From assembly GCA_003445855.1 (NCBI GenBank), contig DMCG01000138.1:7751-13364 (forward strand): DNA of 5,614 nt. Direction: 5' to 3'. The notes under the pieces were generated by a model. The model saw only the letters and a list, made by a program, of their open reading frames with translations, had not been told where the DNA came from and ran no database searches. Shown here piece after piece: positions 1 to 4,992 of this stretch. Every line of letters begins with the position of its first letter. Within the stretch, counting starts at the first letter, position 1. This DNA comes from Spartobacteria bacterium (lineage in GTDB: Bacteria > Verrucomicrobiota > Verrucomicrobiia > Chthoniobacterales > UBA10450). Made by a program: the position numbers and the translations under genes.

Positions 1-14
1 ACGTTTGCTTCAGC

Positions 15-1034
15 TTGATCTCGCCACAACGTATTCGCACCTTCCGCCGCGCTCTCCTCCGCTGGTACCGTCGCCGCGGCCGCGACCTGCCATGGCGGCG
101 CACCCGCGACCCCTACGCGGTCCTGGTATCCGAGTTCATGCTTCAGCAAACCCAGGTCGCCACTGTCCTCCCTTATTATAATGAGTGGCTGCGCCGGTTC
201 CCCGACTTCTCCACCCTGGCGCGTGCTTCGGAATCGAACGTTCTCCACGCCTGGCAGGGGCTGGGTTACTACGCACGAGCGCGCAATCTGCATGCTCTCG
301 CAAAAATCGTCATCCGTAAGCATGGCGAAGTGCTGCCGGACAAGATCGACAATCTTCGCGCGCTTCCGGGCGTCGGCCGCTACACGGCGAACGCCGTCGC
401 GACATTTGCGTTCGATCGATCCGTTCCACTGGTCGAAGCAAACATCGCGCGCGTCATCGCGCGCTTGTTCGACGTACGCGATCCGATCGATTCAACCAGA
501 GGCCGCGAAACAATTTGGCGTTACGCGATCGATCTTCTCCCGGCGCGCGGAGCAGCATCGCATAATTCCGCTCTCATGGACCTCGGCGCGCTCGTCTGCA
601 CGGCACGCGTGCCGAAGTGTGGAATTTGTCCGGTAAAGAAATTTTGCCACGCGCAGAATCCGGAAACTCTCCCCATCAAAAAACTCCGGCCGCCGCCAAA
701 AGAGCTCACCGAAGCGCACGCTTTCACCTTCCATCGCAATCGAATTCTGCTCGAGCAATCGACCGGGCGCTGGCGCGGCATGTGGATTCTTCCCCGGGCA
801 AGATCGACAAGCAGCAGCAGCCCCGTTTACATGTCGATCTTTCCTTTCACGAACCACCGCATCACCTTGAAAATTTTCGCGCACCCGCCGCCTCGCGTGC
901 GGACGGAAGCGCAACGTTGGTTCTCAATCGCTCAGCTCGCCTCGATTCCACTGCCGTCACCACATCGCCGCGCCATTGAGCAACTTCTCGCCCGGCGACT
1001 ACAAAAGCTTTGCAGCACCTTTGCCCCAGCCTAA
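15..1034 (+). CDS. mutY: A/G-specific adenine DNA glycosylase MutY (Asp-to-Glu variant at the catalytic position)
   Basis: Base-excision repair enzyme that removes adenine mispaired with 8-oxoguanine (family knowledge). The order of motifs is clear: the N-terminal DLPWR and SEFMLQQTQV segment with general-acid Glu at residue 40, GLGYYARARNL at 82-92, the helix-hairpin-helix LPGVGRYTA at 117-125, and the [4Fe-4S] ligands C195-x6-C202-x2-C205-x5-C211. A short, degenerate NUDIX-like C-terminal domain follows; its FTNH segment sits where E. coli MutY has FSH. The length of 339 aa is close to E. coli MutY (350). The oddity is VEANIARV at 140-147: Glu141 occupies the place of E. coli Asp138, the catalytic carboxylate. 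The TTG at 15 puts the WY pair at residues 17-18, close to its place in E. coli. However, the frame stays open to the window edge and no SD is visible, so the true start may lie upstream. MutY rather than endonuclease III, because of the C-terminal domain and MLQQTQ. Confidence 0.93.
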   Translation: MISPQRIRTFRRALLRWYRRRGRDLPWRRTRDPYAVLVSEFMLQQTQVATVLPYYNEWLRRFPDFSTLARASESNVLHAWQGLGYYARARNLHALAKIVIRKHGEVLPDKIDNLRALPGVGRYTANAVATFAFDRSVPLVEANIARVIARLFDVRDPIDSTRGRETIWRYAIDLLPARGAASHNSALMDLGALVCTARVPKCGICPVKKFCHAQNPETLPIKKLRPPPKELTEAHAFTFHRNRILLEQSTGRWRGMWILPRARSTSSSSPVYMSIFPFTNHRITLKIFAHPPPRVRTEAQRWFSIAQLASIPLPSPHRRAIEQLLARRLQKLCSTFAPA

Positions 1035-1045
1035 CTTCGTTTGGC

Positions 1046-1114
1046 ATGAGCGAGACCGAAAAAAATGCCGGCGGCCCCGTGGTTTCGACAGAAAAAGAAT
1101 TGAAATATGCGTAG
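1046..1114 (+). CDS. Possible 22-codon leader ORF overlapping the yicC start
   Basis: An ATG 11 nt after the mutY stop opens a 22-codon frame beginning MSETEKNAGGPVVS and ending ELKYA. Its TAG stop (1112-1114) overlaps the first 8 nt of yicC. It fills nearly all of the 72-nt gap between mutY and yicC, so it could couple translation between them. No SD precedes it and I recognise no homologue. A chance ORF is the simpler explanation. Confidence 0.2.
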   Translation: MSETEKNAGGPVVSTEKELKYA

Positions 1115-1982
1115 CATGACCGGCTATGGCCGCGCCGAGACCGATCACGGCGGGGCAAAGTTTAGCGTCGAACTCAATTCGGTGAACCGGAAACAGAGCG
1201 ACATCGTGGTCAATCTCCCCCGCGATCTGGCCGAGCTCGAGCCGCGCATCCGCCAGACGATCAATGAAAATATTTCGCGCGGCCGGACGAACGTTGTCGT
1301 GACTTTTCACGACAGTCAAAACGGCGCGCGCAACCTCGCCCTCGATACGGAGCTGGCGCGCTCGTATCACGAAGCCATGCGCGCATTGCAAAAGGAATTG
1401 GACGCACCGGGCGAGATCACCATCGGCGCCATTCTGCAAGCTCCGGGCGTGATGCGTTTTCCGGAACAAACAGTGAGCGCACAGGAAGCATGGCCCGCCA
1501 TCGATCGCGCGCTCCGCGCCGCTCTCGCCGATTTAATCAAGATGCGCGAACGCGAAGGGAGACATCTCGCCAAAGACTTGATCCATCGGCTCAAGGCGAT
1601 GCGGAAACAACTCAAGGAAATCCGCGCGCTCCACCCCGAGGTGGTGAAAAGATATCGTGCCGCGCTCCTCGATCGCATTCAAAAAGCCGGACTGCCGATC
1701 GCGCCCGACGACGAACGTCTCATGAAGGAAATTTCCTTTTTCGCCGACCGCGCCGACATCTCGGAGGAATTGACGCGTCTGGAAAGTCATCTCGCGCAGT
1801 TCGCGCATCATCTGCGCAAAAACGAACCGGTCGGCCGGACGCTTGAATTCATCATCCAGGAAATTTTTCGCGAGCTCAATACCCTCGGCGCCAAGGGAAA
1901 CGATGCCGCCATCTCGCAGCGCGTCGTCGCCGGCAAGGCGGAGTTGGAGAAAATCCGCGAGCAAGTCCAGAACCTTGAATAA
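1107..1982 (+). CDS. yicC: YicC/YloC-family endoribonuclease
   Basis: Member of the YicC-like family, cytoplasmic endoribonucleases; E. coli YicC has been linked to small-RNA decay and B. subtilis YloC to RNA cleavage (family knowledge). Both signature ends are present. The N-terminus MRSMTGYGRAE matches the family's M-x-SMTG(Y/F)GR opening. The C-terminal DUF1732 region reads EIFRELNTLGAKGNDAAIS and ends REQVQNLE, nearly identical in pattern to E. coli (MREMNTLGSK...REQVQNIE). The length of 291 aa is normal for the family. The middle is helical and charged (RLKAMRKQLKEIRALHPEV), as expected. The ATG at 1107 is chosen because the family motif begins right there; only a weak purine-rich stretch (agaaaaagaa) precedes it. 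A second in-frame ATG at 1116 is less likely. It lies directly upstream of gmk, the classic yicC/yloC-gmk neighbourhood, and overlaps it by 8 nt. Confidence 0.93.
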   Translation: MRSMTGYGRAETDHGGAKFSVELNSVNRKQSDIVVNLPRDLAELEPRIRQTINENISRGRTNVVVTFHDSQNGARNLALDTELARSYHEAMRALQKELDAPGEITIGAILQAPGVMRFPEQTVSAQEAWPAIDRALRAALADLIKMREREGRHLAKDLIHRLKAMRKQLKEIRALHPEVVKRYRAALLDRIQKAGLPIAPDDERLMKEISFFADRADISEELTRLESHLAQFAHHLRKNEPVGRTLEFIIQEIFRELNTLGAKGNDAAISQRVVAGKAELEKIREQVQNLE

Positions 1983-2586
1983 ACAGTTCAGCCGTTACGG
2001 AATTCTCTTCGTCATTTCCGCGCCCTCCGGCGCGGGCAAAACGACGCTCTGCGACGCGCTGCGGCAAACACCGGACTTCGTTTATTCCGTTTCGTGCACA
2101 ACTCGCCCCGAGCGCGCCGGCGAAATTGAAGGTGAAGATTATCAATTTGTGCTCGAAGCCGATTTTCTCGCGCGCGCAAAAGCGGGCGACTTTTTGGAAC
2201 ATGCAAAGGTACACGGCCATTATTACGGCACCCTGCTGAAGCCGATCATCAGCAATTTGAAAGATGGCGTTGATGTTTTGATCGATATCGACACGCAAGG
2301 CGCGGCCACGATTCGAAATTGCAAAGATGAATTCGTTCGCCAGGCGCTCACCGACGTTTTCATCATGCCGCCCGACCTCGAAGAACTCCGCCGCCGCCTG
2401 ACCAAACGCGGAACGGAAACCGAAACGCAAATTGAAGTGCGTCTCGTTACCGCGGCGCGCGAAATGGAATTGTGGCGCGACTATCGCTACACCATCATCA
2501 GTCGCTCGGTCGAAGAAGATTTGCTAAAATTTCGCCACATCATGGGCGCGGAACGTTATTTGAGCCGGCGCCTCGTCCAAAAGTAA
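1975..2586 (+). CDS. gmk: Guanylate kinase
   Basis: Phosphorylates GMP to GDP using ATP in cytoplasmic purine nucleotide metabolism. From the TTG at 1975 it is 203 aa (E. coli 207). The P-loop is SAPSGAGKTT at residues 15-24. The GMP-binding segment SVSCTTRPERAGEIEGEDY spans 38-56, followed by FLEHAKVHGHYYGT (73-86), the DIDTQGA aspartate strand (104-110), and the lid region PPDLEELRRRLTKRG (132-146). TTG is the only start codon that gives a normal length; the frame stays open upstream, but that would add residues with no kinase similarity inside yicC. The start and the yicC stop share the 8 nt ttgaataa, so translation is probably coupled. Near the C-terminus the usual YDYxxVND nucleotide-contact stretch is replaced by YRYTIISRS (170-178), with Arg171 for Asp and Ser176 for Asn. 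This is unusual, but the fold core is intact. Confidence 0.95.
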   Translation: MNKQFSRYGILFVISAPSGAGKTTLCDALRQTPDFVYSVSCTTRPERAGEIEGEDYQFVLEADFLARAKAGDFLEHAKVHGHYYGTLLKPIISNLKDGVDVLIDIDTQGAATIRNCKDEFVRQALTDVFIMPPDLEELRRRLTKRGTETETQIEVRLVTAAREMELWRDYRYTIISRSVEEDLLKFRHIMGAERYLSRRLVQK

Positions 2587-2621
2587 CTCCGAAATGATTC
2601 GCGAGTAATTGTCGATCTTTC

Positions 2622-3245
2622 ATGGAAAAAGATTTCAAACGCAGAAGCGATAAAATGAGCGCGCGAAAAGTCGTGCGCATTCGGCCCGGCACGAAATCAA
2701 TTGTGCTCGGAGTCACCGGATCAATCGCCGCCTACAAATCCGCGGAGCTGGCAAGCCTGCTCATCAAACAAGGTCATCAAGTTTTCGTCGTGATGACGCC
2801 GGAGGCGACCGAATTCATTACGCCGCTCACGCTGCAGACGCTTTCCAAAAATCCGGTCACGACCAGCTTCTATGACGAAAAAGAAAGTTGGCGGCCTGGT
2901 CACATTAATCTCGCCGATCGCGCAAACCTGCTCCTCATCGCGCCGGCCACCGCGCACATTATCGCCGAGCTCGCGCACGGGCTCGCCAGTCATCCTCTCG
3001 CGGCCATCGCGCTCGCCACGCGCGCGCCGATCCTGCTCGCGCCCGCGATGAATGGAAAAATGTGGTCGCATCCCGCCACCGTCGAGAACGTTGAAAAATT
3101 AAAATCGCGCGGCGTCGAGTTTATCGGACCGGAAGAGGGAATGCTCGCCTGCGGCTACGAAGGTCTTGGCCGGCTTTGGAAAGTCGACGACATCGCCTTC
3201 CGCGCCGAATTTCTTCTCGCGCGGCAGGAAAATCTCATCGCGTGA
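2622..3245 (+). CDS. coaC: Phosphopantothenoylcysteine decarboxylase (stand-alone CoaC)
   Basis: FMN-dependent flavoprotein that decarboxylates 4'-phospho-N-pantothenoylcysteine to 4'-phosphopantetheine in coenzyme A synthesis. Visible motifs are the nucleotide-binding start VLGVTGSIAAYK (28-39), MTPEATEFITPLTLQ (58-72), the catalytic histidine in GHINL (His94, equivalent to E. coli Dfp His75), IAPATAHIIAEL (106-117), the PAMNxxMW substrate clamp (141-148, Asn144) and the flap cysteine in LACGYEGLGRL (Cys177). The usual GxANDL segment reads GLASHPL (120-126), a small deviation. The length is that of a single-domain CoaC, not the roughly 400-residue bifunctional CoaBC. An alternative ATG at 2655 (196 aa) has a weak SD (agaag, 7 nt upstream) and removes an atypical basic N-terminal tail, so it is equally plausible. 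The gene lies 35 nt after gmk and overlaps coaB by 4 nt. Confidence 0.93.
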   Translation: MEKDFKRRSDKMSARKVVRIRPGTKSIVLGVTGSIAAYKSAELASLLIKQGHQVFVVMTPEATEFITPLTLQTLSKNPVTTSFYDEKESWRPGHINLADRANLLLIAPATAHIIAELAHGLASHPLAAIALATRAPILLAPAMNGKMWSHPATVENVEKLKSRGVEFIGPEEGMLACGYEGLGRLWKVDDIAFRAEFLLARQENLIA

Positions 3246-3895
3246 GATTTCTCGTCACGGCCGGCCCAACGCGCGAGCCAATCGATCCCGTTCGCTACCT
3301 CAGCAATCGTTCATCGGGAAAAATGGGCTACGCCATCGCCGAAGCGGCCCTCGAAGCCGGACACGACGTCACTTTGATTTCCGGTCCCGTGAATCTCGAT
3401 CCACCGCGCGGCGCGCGCTTCCTGTCGATCTTAACGAGCGACGAAATGCATGAACGCGTAGATCGACATCTACGGGATTGCGACGTTCTCGTGATGTGCG
3501 CCGCCGTGGCCGATTACAAACCGAAAAACATTTCGCCGAGCAAAATCAAAAAACGGGACACAAATCTTTCGCTCGAATTGATTCCGACCCGCGACATTCT
3601 CGCCTCGCTCTCAAAACAAGATCGACAATTTCTCGTCGTCGGCTTTGCCGCGGAAACAAATGACGTTGAAGAAAACGCCCAAAAAAAACTTCGCGATAAG
3701 AATTGCGACATTGTTGTGGCAAACGACGTGAGCCGTGCGAATTCAGGAATGGACAGCGATGAAAATGAAGTGACGATTCTGTTTCGAAACGGCGAAAAGG
3801 AAAAAATTTCGCGCGCGCCGAAAAAAATAATCGCGCGCGAGCTCGTAAAAATAATTTCAAACACGCGAGAAAAATGTTTGACAAAAAAAATGTGA
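3242..3895 (+). CDS. coaB: Phosphopantothenate-cysteine ligase (stand-alone CoaB)
   Basis: Joins cysteine to 4'-phosphopantothenate with nucleotide activation (CTP in most bacteria), the step before CoaC. It is 217 aa from GTG 3242. Conserved signatures are VTAGPTREPIDPVRYLSNRSSGKMG (5-29, including the Asn22 of the SNxSSGKMG loop), SGPV (47-50), CAAVADYKP (86-94), the KIKK lysine motif (101-104), VVGFAAETNDVEENA (132-146) and ANDVS (160-164). These match the C-terminal half of E. coli Dfp in order and spacing. GTG 3242 is chosen because RFLVTAGPTRE begins there and its GTGA overlaps the coaC TGA, the standard arrangement for coupling by re-initiation. The frame is open upstream, but inside coaC. 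The C-terminus is Lys-rich and A-rich in DNA (ends TREKCLTKKM). The two halves of a normally fused enzyme are encoded back to back. Confidence 0.94.
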   Translation: MRFLVTAGPTREPIDPVRYLSNRSSGKMGYAIAEAALEAGHDVTLISGPVNLDPPRGARFLSILTSDEMHERVDRHLRDCDVLVMCAAVADYKPKNISPSKIKKRDTNLSLELIPTRDILASLSKQDRQFLVVGFAAETNDVEENAQKKLRDKNCDIVVANDVSRANSGMDSDENEVTILFRNGEKEKISRAPKKIIARELVKIISNTREKCLTKKM

Positions 3896-3904
3896 CGATT
3901 AACT
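3878..3904 (+). promoter_or_regulatory. Weak candidate promoter at the end of coaB
   Basis: A perfect consensus -35 hexamer TTGACA lies at 3878-3883 inside the last codons of coaB. The best -10-like partner is ttaact (3899-3904), a poor match (3 of 6) with a short 15-nt spacer. If active it would transcribe the 3985-4044 micro-ORF. The hexamer could equally be a by-product of the A-rich coding tail. Confidence 0.2.
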
Positions 3905-3970
3905 GACTCGTGTAAGTGAAGTCGAATTCATCTCGAAATCTTCACAACCCTCCGCCTCTGCGGATTGAAA

Positions 3971-3977
3971 GGGGGGA
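3971..3977 (+). promoter_or_regulatory. Strong G-rich ribosome binding site for the micro-ORF
   Basis: The run gaaaggggggaa, with core ggggggA at 3971-3977, ends 7 nt before the ATG at 3985. It is the closest match to an AAGGAGG-type SD before any start in this window, where most genes have none. It is the main reason to take the 19-codon ORF seriously. It may be partly paired with ccctcc at 3948-3953. Confidence 0.5.
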
Positions 3978-3984
3978 ATAGTCG

Positions 3985-4044
3985 ATGGCAAAGAAACGCA
4001 AAAAAGCCGCGAAGAAAAAATCAGCAAAAAGAAAGAGGCATTAA
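3985..4044 (+). CDS. 19-residue highly basic micro-protein, function unknown
   Basis: The ORF encodes MAKKRKKAAKKKSAKRKRH. Thirteen of 19 residues are Lys or Arg and there are no acidic residues. The composition resembles histone-H1-like tails or the basic extensions of ribosomal proteins, so binding to nucleic acid is a reasonable inference, but I recognise no family. Support for translation is the unusually good SD at ideal spacing and the position between coaB and a strong intrinsic terminator. The stop codon sits in the loop of a small hairpin (4035-4050). Against it: a 19-codon ORF in A-rich DNA can arise by chance, and lysine runs come cheaply from A-rich sequence. It could also be a leader peptide or the remnant of a longer basic protein. 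Confidence 0.45.
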   Translation: MAKKRKKAAKKKSAKRKRH

Positions 4045-4050
4045 CGCCTC
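4035..4050 (+). other. Small hairpin around the micro-ORF stop codon
   Basis: gaggc (4035-4039) pairs perfectly with gcctc (4046-4050) around the 6-nt loop attaac, which contains the TAA stop at 4042-4044. No T-tract follows, so it is not a terminator by itself. It may protect the message end or be incidental. Confidence 0.4.
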
Positions 4051-4062
4051 ATGCTTGGTAAC

Positions 4063-4084
4063 GACCCCGAACGCTTTCGGGGTC
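4063..4084 (+). other. Perfect 9-bp GC-rich hairpin
   Basis: gaccccgaa (4063-4071) and ttcggggtc (4076-4084) are exact reverse complements around the 4-nt loop cgct. No U-run follows, so it is not an intrinsic terminator on its own. It lies 18 nt before the terminator stem at 4103 and probably folds in the same transcript, perhaps as a 3'-end stabiliser or a structured part of a small RNA. Confidence 0.7.
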
Positions 4085-4102
4085 ACGACCCTAACCCTCA
4101 AC

Positions 4103-4137
4103 CCGGGAGGAGAATTTATTTTCCTCCCGGTTTTTTT
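4103..4137 (+). terminator. Strong Rho-independent terminator
   Basis: ccgggaggagaa (4103-4114) pairs with ttttcctcccgg (4119-4130): 12 bp with one G-U pair and a 4-nt loop (ttta). Seven Ts follow immediately (4131-4137). This is textbook intrinsic terminator architecture. It ends the upstream unit (coaC-coaB and/or the micro-ORF transcript), so the next gene needs its own promoter. On the minus strand no T-tract flanks the stem, so it should act in the + direction only. Confidence 0.92.
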
Positions 4138-4151
4138 GCGTCGATTGAATT

Positions 4152-4230
4152 CGCACAACGTCCACAAAGGTCACGACGGCTTGACGAATTCCGTTCTTGT
4201 TTCCGTTGTGCACTTTGTGACCTTTGTGCG
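4152..4230. repeat. Inverted-repeat element with 9-nt periodic arms
   Basis: The left arm (4152-4178) carries cacaa-type cores at 4154, 4163 and 4172 (the last is cacga). The right arm (4204-4230) carries ttgtg cores at 4206, 4215 and 4224, with a partial unit ttgtt at 4197. Every core is spaced exactly 9 nt from the next. Across the arms, cacaaaggtcac (4163-4174) is a perfect 12-nt inverted repeat of gtgacctttgtg (4217-4228), and gcacaacg (4153-4160) of cgttgtgc (4204-4211). The pairs are in A-B-A'-B' order, so they cannot all nest in one hairpin. A gaattcg/cgaattc pair (4147-4153 and 4185-4191) adds to this. The element lies between the terminator and the next gene. I take it as a dispersed intergenic repeat or an operator-like array; from this window I cannot tell which. 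Confidence 0.65.
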
Positions 4231-4231
4231 A

Positions 4232-4237
4232 GATAAT
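4232..4237 (+). promoter_or_regulatory. Candidate -10 element (gataat) for the phosphatase-ispF unit
   Basis: gataat matches TATAAT at 5 of 6 positions and ends 8 nt before the ATG at 4246. Transcription would start at or next to the start codon, giving a leaderless mRNA, which would explain the missing SD. No good -35 hexamer sits 16-18 nt upstream, where the ttgtg repeats lie. A promoter is expected here because a strong terminator lies just upstream. Confidence 0.4.
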
Positions 4238-4245
4238 GTTTCGTC

Positions 4246-4992
4246 ATGAAGCACTATCTCGAGGCGGCGGAGAAAGCTGCGCGCGCCGCGGGCGATTTAC
4301 TTCGGCAAAATTTCCAGCGGCCTCTGCGCGTCAATTCAGCGGAGGCGCACGACATCAAACTCGAAATCGATGTGCGCACGCAGGACCTCATCACGCATTC
4401 TCTTCTCGAACAATTCCCGCAGCACGCGCTTTACGGCGAGGAAGGAATCGTGGGCGACCAATCGAGCGAGCATCAATGGGTGGTCGATCCGCTCGATGGC
4501 ACCGTGAATTATTTCTACGGCATTCCGCATTTTTGCGTTTCAATCGCGCTGCGTTTCAAGGGGGAAATCATCGTCGGTGTAATTTACGACCCGATGCGCG
4601 AGGAAATGTGGAGCGGGCAAAAAGGCGAAAGCCCAAGATTGAACGGCCACCACTTTCGTGTAAGCGAACGGGCCGATCTCGCCGAAGCCGTCATCTCCGT
4701 CGGACTTTCCAAAACCGGCGTGATGATCGAATCGAACTTTCCATTGCTGGAACAAATGATTCATCGTGCGCGCAAATGCCGTTTGCTCGGCAGCGCGGCG
4801 CTCGACATGGCCTATGTCGCGTGTGGTCGCTTCGATGCCTACATTGAGCAAGGGATCAGTTTGTGGGACATCGCCGCAGGATGGATTTTGGTGGAGACGG
4901 CCGGCGGTGCGGTTGATCTGCGGCCGCGCAACGACATGAAAGATAAATACAGCATCGTCGCCTCCAACGGTGTGATCGATTTGAAACTGTGA
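4246..4992 (+). CDS. Inositol monophosphatase (IMPase) family phosphatase
   Basis: A Mg2+-dependent sugar/alcohol phosphatase of the IMPase/SuhB superfamily, cytoplasmic, 248 aa (E. coli SuhB 267). Motifs: a metal-binding Glu in LYGEEG (Glu65/66); the A motif WVVDPLDGTVNYFYGIPHFCVSIAL (78-102) with metal ligands Asp81 and Asp84; YDPMREEMW (114-122); LGSAALDMAYVACGRFDAY (181-199); and the B motif WDIAAGWILVETAGG starting at 207, with ligand Asp208. The exact substrate cannot be read from the sequence. Inositol-1-phosphate, histidinol phosphate, fructose-1,6-bisphosphate and PAP phosphatases all share this fold, so no symbol is assigned. It starts a new transcription unit after the terminator and repeat, has no SD, and ends in a GTGA overlap with ispF, so the two proteins should be made together. 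Confidence 0.92.
   Translation: MKHYLEAAEKAARAAGDLLRQNFQRPLRVNSAEAHDIKLEIDVRTQDLITHSLLEQFPQHALYGEEGIVGDQSSEHQWVVDPLDGTVNYFYGIPHFCVSIALRFKGEIIVGVIYDPMREEMWSGQKGESPRLNGHHFRVSERADLAEAVISVGLSKTGVMIESNFPLLEQMIHRARKCRLLGSAALDMAYVACGRFDAYIEQGISLWDIAAGWILVETAGGAVDLRPRNDMKDKYSIVASNGVIDLKL

Noticed and set aside
492..914. Long minus-strand open frame inside mutY
   Set aside because: Arg/Ala-rich translation with no recognisable motif, fully antisense to a well-supported gene; typical of GC-rich DNA.
1041..1069. ttggca as a -35 element for yicC
   Set aside because: No -10-like hexamer lies 16-18 nt downstream, and yicC can be served by read-through from mutY.
1843..1974. Upstream extension of the gmk frame
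   Set aside because: It would add 44 residues of Ser/Arg/Pro-rich shadow of yicC before the P-loop; the TTG at 1975 gives the normal family length.
1533..2430. Minus-strand open frames across yicC and gmk
   Set aside because: They mirror conserved coding sequence on the + strand, lack motifs, and have no independent start signals.
4089..4104. Telomere-like C-runs (ccctaaccctcaaccc), a possible G-quadruplex on the minus strand
   Set aside because: Only three closely spaced G-runs; the fourth is about 20 nt away, so a stable quadruplex is unlikely, and the run partly belongs to the terminator.
4147..4191. Two gaattc palindromes as a transposon target or cloning scar
   Set aside because: Six-base palindromes occur by chance (another is in the coding DNA near 1844 and one at 3924); no transposase or target duplication is present.
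3965..4249. 94-codon + strand frame across the intergenic region
   Set aside because: It runs through the SD, three hairpins and the T-tract of the terminator; its composition is unlike a protein and it starts without an SD.
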